Shown piece by piece: positions 6,085-10,533 of a stretch of DNA of 10,533 nt (its first letter is position 1; each line of letters begins with the position of its first letter). Made by a program: the position numbers and the translations under genes. The stretch comes from Bacteroidota bacterium (GTDB lineage: Bacteria; Bacteroidota; Bacteroidia; Flavobacteriales_D; Crocinitomicaceae). The notes under the pieces are model-generated. The model searched no databases. It saw only the letters and a list, made by a program, of their open reading frames with translations, and had not been told where the DNA came from. Location of the stretch: contig VGMK01000060.1 in NCBI GenBank assembly GCA_016866375.1, forward strand, positions 1 to 10,533, written 5' to 3'.

Positions 6085-6784
6085 ATTTTTCTTCGTTGAA
6101 TTTGTACAAGCGAGAAGGCTTGTGCGGAACACCCTGTTGTTTTTCTTTTAATGGTGTCACAATACCTAGTTTTTGAACTTTTCTTCTGAAATTTCTTTTG
6201 TCCAACGGTTTCTCGAGGATGCTCTCATACAATTTATGAAGTTGGCTCAGCGTGAACTTTTCAGGGAGTAAATTAAATCCAATGGGTTGTATTTTTATTT
6301 TTTGCCGCAATTTATCTTTAGCAACCTGTAAAATTTCGTAGTGATCGAATGCCAATTCAAAAATTTGAGTGACAGGGGCCCAGCCTGCTGTTTTTGCAAA
6401 TGAGGAGGCTCTCGGAGCGTAATCCGCCATTTTTACAAGTGAGTAGTATGCCACCGTGATCACCCGGGCCTCTGGCTCCGCGCGGATAGATTGCAGCCAT
6501 TCTTTATCGGCTTCTTTGCAAATTCGATTAGGATCGCCAAATGCACCCACCTGTTCCAAATAAATATTATTAATTCCTGCCAATTCATTCAAGATCCTGT
6601 TGGCGGCTTGGTCAAGATTTTCGTCGTTGTAAATTAAATTTCCTGGTAAGGCTAAACGCGGTCCTCCTTGGGTTTGTTGTCCACGATCAATGAGCAATAC
6701 CGTTAATTTGTCTAAATCAAATCCAAAGATAACACAGTCAACGGATACGTTTGGATTTAACTCAGGAATTACTTTTTTTTGCAT
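6041..6784 (-). CDS. NrtR/AraR-type Nudix-related transcriptional regulator
   Basis: A 247-residue repressor-type protein with an N-terminal Nudix-fold sensor and a C-terminal winged helix. The sensor starts VDCVIFGFDLDKLTVLLIDR (15-34). The Nudix-box region (48-71, GNLIYNDENLDQAANRILNE then LAGI) has lost the REUXEE catalytic residues, with I and L in place of the key glutamates. It should therefore bind a ligand, not hydrolyse it. FAFDHYEIL-type sequence (145-152) precedes the DNA-binding part, where FTLSQLHKLYESILEKPLDK and RNFRRKVQKLGIV (177-209) match the family's winged helix closely. Relatives regulate NAD metabolism or sugar catabolism in Bacteroidota. Here the gene is divergent from a maltodextrin-type operon, so a sugar or sugar-derived ligand is the likeliest signal. 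The downstream lipoprotein gene overlaps its 3' end. Confidence 0.88.
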   Translation of the reverse strand: MQKKVIPELNPNVSVDCVIFGFDLDKLTVLLIDRGQQTQGGPRLALPGNLIYNDENLDQAANRILNELAGINNIYLEQVGAFGDPNRICKEADKEWLQSIRAEPEARVITVAYYSLVKMADYAPRASSFAKTAGWAPVTQIFELAFDHYEILQVAKDKLRQKIKIQPIGFNLLPEKFTLSQLHKLYESILEKPLDKRNFRRKVQKLGIVTPLKEKQQGVPHKPSRLYKFNEEKYEALSKNGYDNFDF

Positions 6785-6785
6785 A

Positions 6786-6819
6786 TTTGTCGCTAATTCG
6801 AATTTATAACTTAAATTTG
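6786..6819 (+). promoter_or_regulatory. Predicted promoter of the sugar operon with A+T-rich inverted repeat
   Basis: TTTG at 6786-6789 and TAAATTTG at 6812-6819 resemble the Bacteroidota -33 and -7 elements with a 22-base spacer, slightly long. The -7 box forms the right arm of an imperfect inverted repeat CGAATTTA-n5-TAAATTTG (6799-6819, one mismatch), a plausible operator for the divergently encoded regulator. On the minus strand, TATATTTG at 6866-6859 could be the -7 box of the regulator itself, overlapping the kinase start codon. Confidence 0.4.
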
Positions 6820-6865
6820 AAAGTGTATAAATGACACGAAGTTACATTTTAACCCGTACAAATAT

Positions 6866-7720
6866 ATGTTTTTTGTTGTAGAAAGTGGTTCAACCAAGAG
6901 TGATTGGGTTTTAGTCGATAGCAAAAATAACCAAACTTTTTATTCAACCATGGGCTTCAATCCTTATTTTCATTCCGCGGATCTTATTGAAAGTGAATTA
7001 AAAAAACACGAAGACATTTTGAGTCTAGCATCACAAATTGAGGGTGTCTATTTCTATGGGGCAGGTTGTTCAAGTCCTCAAATGAATGCAATCGTGGCTG
7101 AGGGATTGGGTAGGATTTTTACCAATGCAAGTATTCTCGTTGAACACGATTTACTCGCTTGCGCTTATGCGACCTATCGAGGGGTTCCGGTTATTTCTTG
7201 CATCATTGGTACCGGATCCAATTCATGCTATTTTGATGGTGAAAATCTCTCTGAGGAGGTTCCAGCACTTGGTTATATTCTGGGTGATGAGGGAAGTGGT
7301 TCTTACTTTGGAAAGCAGTTATTGGCAAGTTTTCTTTACAATAAACTGAGCCCAGAAATTGAAAATGATTTCATTTCTACTTACGGTTTGGATAAGGATG
7401 CCATCGTCTTTAAAGTTTATCGTGAGCCAAATGCAAACGTATTTATTGCCTCATTTATGCCCTTTATTCACAAGCACAAGTCTGATCCTTACATTCAGTC
7501 TATGTTGGTAGAAGGTTTCAAAAGATTCTTTGATATTCACGTAACGTGTTATCCAAATTATATCCATTCAGAAATCAATTTTGTGGGTTCTATTTCATCT
7601 CTTTTTGAAAAGGAGTTGCAGGAGGCAGCAGCGTCTTTTGGTGTTTCCATAGGTGCCATTATAAAAAGGCCAATTGATTGTTTGGTGAACTACCACATTC
7701 ATTACATTTTCAACCAATAA
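6866..7720 (+). CDS. BadF/BadG/BcrA-type sugar kinase (GlcNAc kinase-like)
   Basis: A 284-residue ASKHA-fold ATPase of the BadF/BadG/BcrA/BcrD group, annotated in flavobacteria as N-acetylglucosamine kinase-like. The first phosphate loop is ESGSTKSDW (6-14), the second IIGTGSNS (113-120), followed by the GYILGDEGSGSYFGK block (136-150) typical of hexosamine and glucose kinases. NFVGSISSLF near residue 240 is the adenosine-binding motif. It should phosphorylate a hexose or amino sugar in the cytoplasm using ATP. It leads an operon with an alpha-amylase (11-base gap), a GPH transporter and a beta-phosphoglucomutase. In that setting its substrate may be the free glucose left by maltose breakdown. 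The substrate is inferred from context; the sequence does not distinguish glucose from GlcNAc. The start is the first ATG in frame. Confidence 0.85.
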   Translation: MFFVVESGSTKSDWVLVDSKNNQTFYSTMGFNPYFHSADLIESELKKHEDILSLASQIEGVYFYGAGCSSPQMNAIVAEGLGRIFTNASILVEHDLLACAYATYRGVPVISCIIGTGSNSCYFDGENLSEEVPALGYILGDEGSGSYFGKQLLASFLYNKLSPEIENDFISTYGLDKDAIVFKVYREPNANVFIASFMPFIHKHKSDPYIQSMLVEGFKRFFDIHVTCYPNYIHSEINFVGSISSLFEKELQEAAASFGVSIGAIIKRPIDCLVNYHIHYIFNQ

Positions 7721-7731
7721 ACCTTCAATAC

Positions 7732-9048
7732 ATGAGATTAATTTCTTTCTTTGTTGTACTGTCAATCTCAAGCGGGACATTTGGGCAGTTTAAAGTACCG
7801 GAATGGTCTAAAAACGCAACAATTTATGAGGTTAATGTCCGGCAGTTCACACCTGAAGGAACCTTTAATGCATTTGCGAAACACCTCCCGCGATTAAAGG
7901 AAATGGGTGTTGATATTATTTGGTTAATGCCAATTCATCCCATTGGAGAAAAAAATAGAAAAGGAGGTTTAGGCAGTTATTATGCCGTGCGCAACTATGA
8001 AGAGGTAAATTCTGAATTTGGGACCTTGGGTGATTTTCAACAACTCGTGAAAGACGCGCATGCATTGGATATGAAAGTGATTATAGACTGGGTGGCAAAC
8101 CACACTGCTCCGGATAACGTGTGGGTAGACCAAGGTCATAAAGATTGGTACACCCTTGATTCTTTGGGTAATTTACAACCAACAATTGGTACAGATTGGT
8201 GGGATGTTGCAGATTTAAATTACGAAAATCGAGAAATGCGCAAAGCGATGATTGAATCCATGAAATTTTGGTTAAAAAATGCCGATATCGACGGTTTTCG
8301 CTGCGATGTGGCGGGTTGGGTGCCAATGGATTTTTGGATTGACGCTCGAAAAGAATTAGACGCCGTTAAACCTATCTTTTTCCTGGCAGAGTCAGAAGGT
8401 GCTGATCAACACCAAGCATTTGATATGACGTATGGATGGGAATTACACCACGTTATGAACGACATCGCGAAAGGAAAAAAAACAAAGGCGGATGTTTTGA
8501 CTTATTTTGAAAAGAACACTTACAAAAAGTCGGATTACCGAATGCACTTCACGTCTAATCACGACGAGAACTCATGGAATGGGACCGAAATGGAGCGCAT
8601 GGGTGATGCCCGTTTTGCAATGGCAGTTTTTGCAGCAACAATAGAAGGAATGCCCCTCGTCTATAATGGTCAAGAGACTTCGTTGGACAAAAGATTAAGG
8701 TTTTTTGATAAAGACACCATTGATTGGTTTAAGATGGATTTAGTTTCCTTTTATTCAAAACTACTTCACTTAAAAAGGGATAATCCTGCCCTATGGAACG
8801 GGGAATATGGAGGCTCAACCGTTTTTCATTCCAGTGGGACCTCTTCTATTTTGCTTTATTCTCGTCAATTAGGTAAAAATAGAGTAGTGGTGGCCATAAA
8901 TATGTCGTCGAAAGATGTTTCAGAGAAAATCAAGGATACTACACTTTTGGGTAAATACAAGGAGCTTTTCAGTGGAAAAAAGCAACGCTTAAAAAAAGAT
9001 CATCCCCTTGTTTTAGAGGCCTGGGGTTATCGGGTGTGGGTCAAATAA
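7732..9048 (+). CDS. Exported GH13-family alpha-amylase
   Basis: A 438-residue glycoside hydrolase of family 13. All four conserved regions are present: DWVANH (119-124), GFRCDVAGW with nucleophile D192, FFLAESEG with general acid E220, and FTSNHDEN with D278. IYEVNVRQFTPEGTF (31-45) and LPRLKEMGVDIIWLMPIHPI (52-71) form the first barrel strands. Domain B is short and a small C-terminal beta domain ends GYRVWVK. The ATG at 7732 was chosen because it opens a signal peptide (MRLISFFVVLSISSGTFG, cut near residue 19); an in-frame ATG 18 codons earlier lies inside the kinase gene and would spoil it. There is no lipobox, so the enzyme is probably periplasmic. It should cut alpha-1,4-linked maltodextrins to maltose or glucose, feeding the transporter encoded next. 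It follows the kinase by 11 bases. Confidence 0.92.
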   Translation: MRLISFFVVLSISSGTFGQFKVPEWSKNATIYEVNVRQFTPEGTFNAFAKHLPRLKEMGVDIIWLMPIHPIGEKNRKGGLGSYYAVRNYEEVNSEFGTLGDFQQLVKDAHALDMKVIIDWVANHTAPDNVWVDQGHKDWYTLDSLGNLQPTIGTDWWDVADLNYENREMRKAMIESMKFWLKNADIDGFRCDVAGWVPMDFWIDARKELDAVKPIFFLAESEGADQHQAFDMTYGWELHHVMNDIAKGKKTKADVLTYFEKNTYKKSDYRMHFTSNHDENSWNGTEMERMGDARFAMAVFAATIEGMPLVYNGQETSLDKRLRFFDKDTIDWFKMDLVSFYSKLLHLKRDNPALWNGEYGGSTVFHSSGTSSILLYSRQLGKNRVVVAINMSSKDVSEKIKDTTLLGKYKELFSGKKQRLKKDHPLVLEAWGYRVWVK

Positions 9049-9062
9049 TTAGAAATTTAACT

Positions 9063-10415
9063 ATGCTAAAAGAAAAACCGAAATTGTCCTTTTGGCAAAT
9101 CTGGAACATGAGTTTTGGATTTTTGGGGATTCAAATGGGATTCGCGCTTCAAAATGGAAATGCAAGTCGAATTCTTACGGATTTTGGAGCAAATGTAGAA
9201 AGTCTCTCTTGGTTTTGGCTTGTTGCTCCATTAACGGGTATGATTGTTCAACCTATCATTGGTTATTGGAGTGATCGAACATGGTCAAAAACATTTGGAA
9301 GAAGACGACCCTTTTTTTTAGGAGGAGCAATTTTAGCTTGTACTGCATTAGTTTTACTACCCAATGCAGATAAGTATACGAGTGTTTTTCCGGCACTATT
9401 AGTTGGTGCTGGATTTTTAATGTTGATGGATACCTCCTTTAATATATCGATGGAACCTTTTCGCGCGCTAGTTGCGGATAATTTACCTAAAAGCCAGAGT
9501 ACTGTTGGTTTTTCAATACAAACGGCGTTAATTGGAGTAGGGGCAGTTGTTGGTTCATTTTTACCATGGATTCTTGCAAATTGGTTTGGCGTTCCAAATA
9601 ATCTCGTAAATGTTAAGGTTCAGCCTAATGTGGTTTATTCCTTTTATGTCGGGGCAATTGTTTTTATGATCGCCATTCTGTGGACAATTTTTAAAACAAA
9701 AGAATATTCACCCCAAGAGCGAATTGATATGGGGATTGTTGACACTGAAAAATCAACTGAAAAATTTTCAATTCCAATGACCATGTGGAAATTAGGATTA
9801 ATTCAGTTTTTTTCTTGGTTTGGATTGTTTTGTATGTGGGTATATACCACAACTGCAATACGGGAGCATACGTATGGCCTGCCTTCGATAGATGCACTGA
9901 AAGAAATTTCAAGGGATAATCCTACAGACAAAATAGCAATGGTTCAATTGGCATTAAGTGAAAACCTGGGAGATTGGGTGGGGATATTATTCGGTATTTA
10001 CAATGGTGTTTCTGCTATTTTCGCTCTATTAATTCCGATTATTGCCGTAAAAATTGGTAAATCTAGAACCCACATGGTTTCATTAGTGATGGGTGGTATC
10101 GGATTAATTTTAATGTACTTCATGCCCGACAAAAATGCAATGATTATACCGATGATATTTATTGGAATTGCATGGGCAAGCATTCTAGCAATGCCCTATT
10201 CTATGTTGTCGGGTGTAATTTCTACCGATAAAATGGGCTTATTTATGGGAATTTTCAATTTCTTTATCACCCTGCCACAAATTGTAAGCGCTTTATTTTC
10301 AGGACCTATTGTTAGACACCTTTTTGGTGGAAATGCAGCTTGCGCACTGATGCTCGGAGGTGGATTAATGATAATTGCTGGATTATTGAATTTTACGATT
10401 AAAAATGAAAATTAA
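9063..10415 (+). CDS. GPH/MFS-type sugar transporter (maltose-like)
   Basis: A 450-residue inner-membrane protein of the sucrose/maltose (GPH or SUC-type) transporters within the major facilitator fold. It opens MLKEKPKLSFWQIWNMSFGF and continues GIQMGFALQNGNASRI, the usual start of this family in Bacteroidota. The loop GYWSDRTWSKTFGRRRPFF is the conserved motif between helices 2 and 3. About twelve hydrophobic segments can be counted, with a longer cytoplasmic loop in the middle (KTKEYSPQERIDMG and onward). It should import maltose or a similar disaccharide by proton symport. An upstream ATG at 9036 would add nine residues and overlap the amylase gene by 13 nt; 9063 is preferred because the family normally begins at this point. 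The next gene overlaps its 3' end by 11 nt, so translation is probably coupled. Confidence 0.9.
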   Translation: MLKEKPKLSFWQIWNMSFGFLGIQMGFALQNGNASRILTDFGANVESLSWFWLVAPLTGMIVQPIIGYWSDRTWSKTFGRRRPFFLGGAILACTALVLLPNADKYTSVFPALLVGAGFLMLMDTSFNISMEPFRALVADNLPKSQSTVGFSIQTALIGVGAVVGSFLPWILANWFGVPNNLVNVKVQPNVVYSFYVGAIVFMIAILWTIFKTKEYSPQERIDMGIVDTEKSTEKFSIPMTMWKLGLIQFFSWFGLFCMWVYTTTAIREHTYGLPSIDALKEISRDNPTDKIAMVQLALSENLGDWVGILFGIYNGVSAIFALLIPIIAVKIGKSRTHMVSLVMGGIGLILMYFMPDKNAMIIPMIFIGIAWASILAMPYSMLSGVISTDKMGLFMGIFNFFITLPQIVSALFSGPIVRHLFGGNAACALMLGGGLMIIAGLLNFTIKNEN

Positions 10416-10533
10416 GGCCCTTATTTTCGATTTAGACGGTGTTCTAGTAACCACGGAATACAATCATTTTATGGCTTGGAAAAATACGGCCAAGGTATTG
10501 GGTATTTCGTTTGATAAATATGACAATGAGCAG
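10405..10533 (+). CDS. pgmB: Beta-phosphoglucomutase (HAD family), 5' part
   Basis: The first 43 codons of a haloacid dehalogenase-type phosphomutase, cut by the window edge. It begins MKIKALIFDLDGVLVTTEYN and continues HFMAWKNTAKVLGISFDKYD NEQ-style, which carries the catalytic DLDG motif (aspartates 9 and 11) and the H-x-x-A-W signature of beta-phosphoglucomutases. The enzyme converts beta-glucose-1-phosphate to glucose-6-phosphate. This is the step after maltose phosphorylase, which is not in the window and is expected further right. It overlaps the transporter gene by 11 nt. The residue usually aspartate after the DLDGV segment is threonine here (VLVTTEY), which should not affect the catalytic pair. 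Confidence 0.88.
   Translation, partial: MKIKALIFDLDGVLVTTEYNHFMAWKNTAKVLGISFDKYDNEQ

Noticed and set aside
7678..7731. N-terminal extension of the alpha-amylase starting inside the kinase gene
   Set aside because: The extension would bury the signal peptide; the ATG at 7732 gives a clean export signal and a normal 11-base operon gap.
9036..9062. Upstream start of the transporter overlapping the amylase gene
   Set aside because: The family normally begins close to KPKLSFWQIW, which is reached directly from the ATG at 9063.
1..10533. CRISPR array, insertion sequence or transposase, phage genes
   Set aside because: No regularly spaced short repeats, no transposase or integrase motifs and no terminal inverted repeats were seen; the only sizeable repeat is the single 155-bp pair.

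Overview
The window looks like a chromosomal segment from a member of the Bacteroidota, probably a flavobacterium-like marine or freshwater lineage. The evidence is low G+C outside one gene 3' end, a PorP/SprF protein of the type IX secretion family, TAnnTTTG-type -7 promoter motifs, A-rich starts in place of Shine-Dalgarno sites, a FISUMP-domain secreted protein, and a Bacteroidota-type maltose cluster. The genus cannot be fixed from sequence reading alone.

Left part (1-2010). A 155-bp direct repeat occurs twice, at 118-272 and 1458-1612. The right copy is the downstream flank, with terminator, of the tmRNA gene ssrA (1610-2010, minus strand). The left copy ends at the base corresponding to the ssrA 3' end. 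Between the copies lie a decayed gene tail (about 283-480), a secreted FISUMP (C-type-lectin-like) protein whose last 60 codons are strikingly G+C-rich, and a small GIY-YIG nuclease-like protein. This looks like an inserted or duplicated accessory module next to ssrA.

Middle part (2089-5383, minus strand). A compact three-gene operon encodes an ECF sigma factor, a 591-residue anti-sigma factor overlapping it by 4 nt, and a PorP/SprF outer-membrane protein starting 7 nt later. The anti-sigma protein has a cytoplasmic anti-sigma-like N-terminus, one transmembrane helix, a disordered linker of about 180 residues, and a C-terminal beta-rich domain. By eye that domain aligns along its whole length with the neighbouring PorP/SprF protein. 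This is the architecture of a dual-membrane-spanning anti-sigma factor and is the most interesting item in the window. A perfect 15-bp palindrome lies between the predicted promoter and the sigma start.

Right part (5437-10533). A lipoprotein of unknown function overlaps the end of an NrtR/AraR-type Nudix-related regulator on the minus strand. Divergent from the regulator is a sugar operon: a BadF/BadG-type sugar kinase, an exported GH13 alpha-amylase, a GPH/MFS maltose-type transporter, and the start of a beta-phosphoglucomutase cut by the window edge. Together they suggest hydrolysis of maltodextrin outside the cytoplasm, uptake of maltose, phosphorolysis by an enzyme expected beyond the edge, and entry of beta-glucose-1-phosphate and glucose into glycolysis, probably under control of the Nudix-type regulator.
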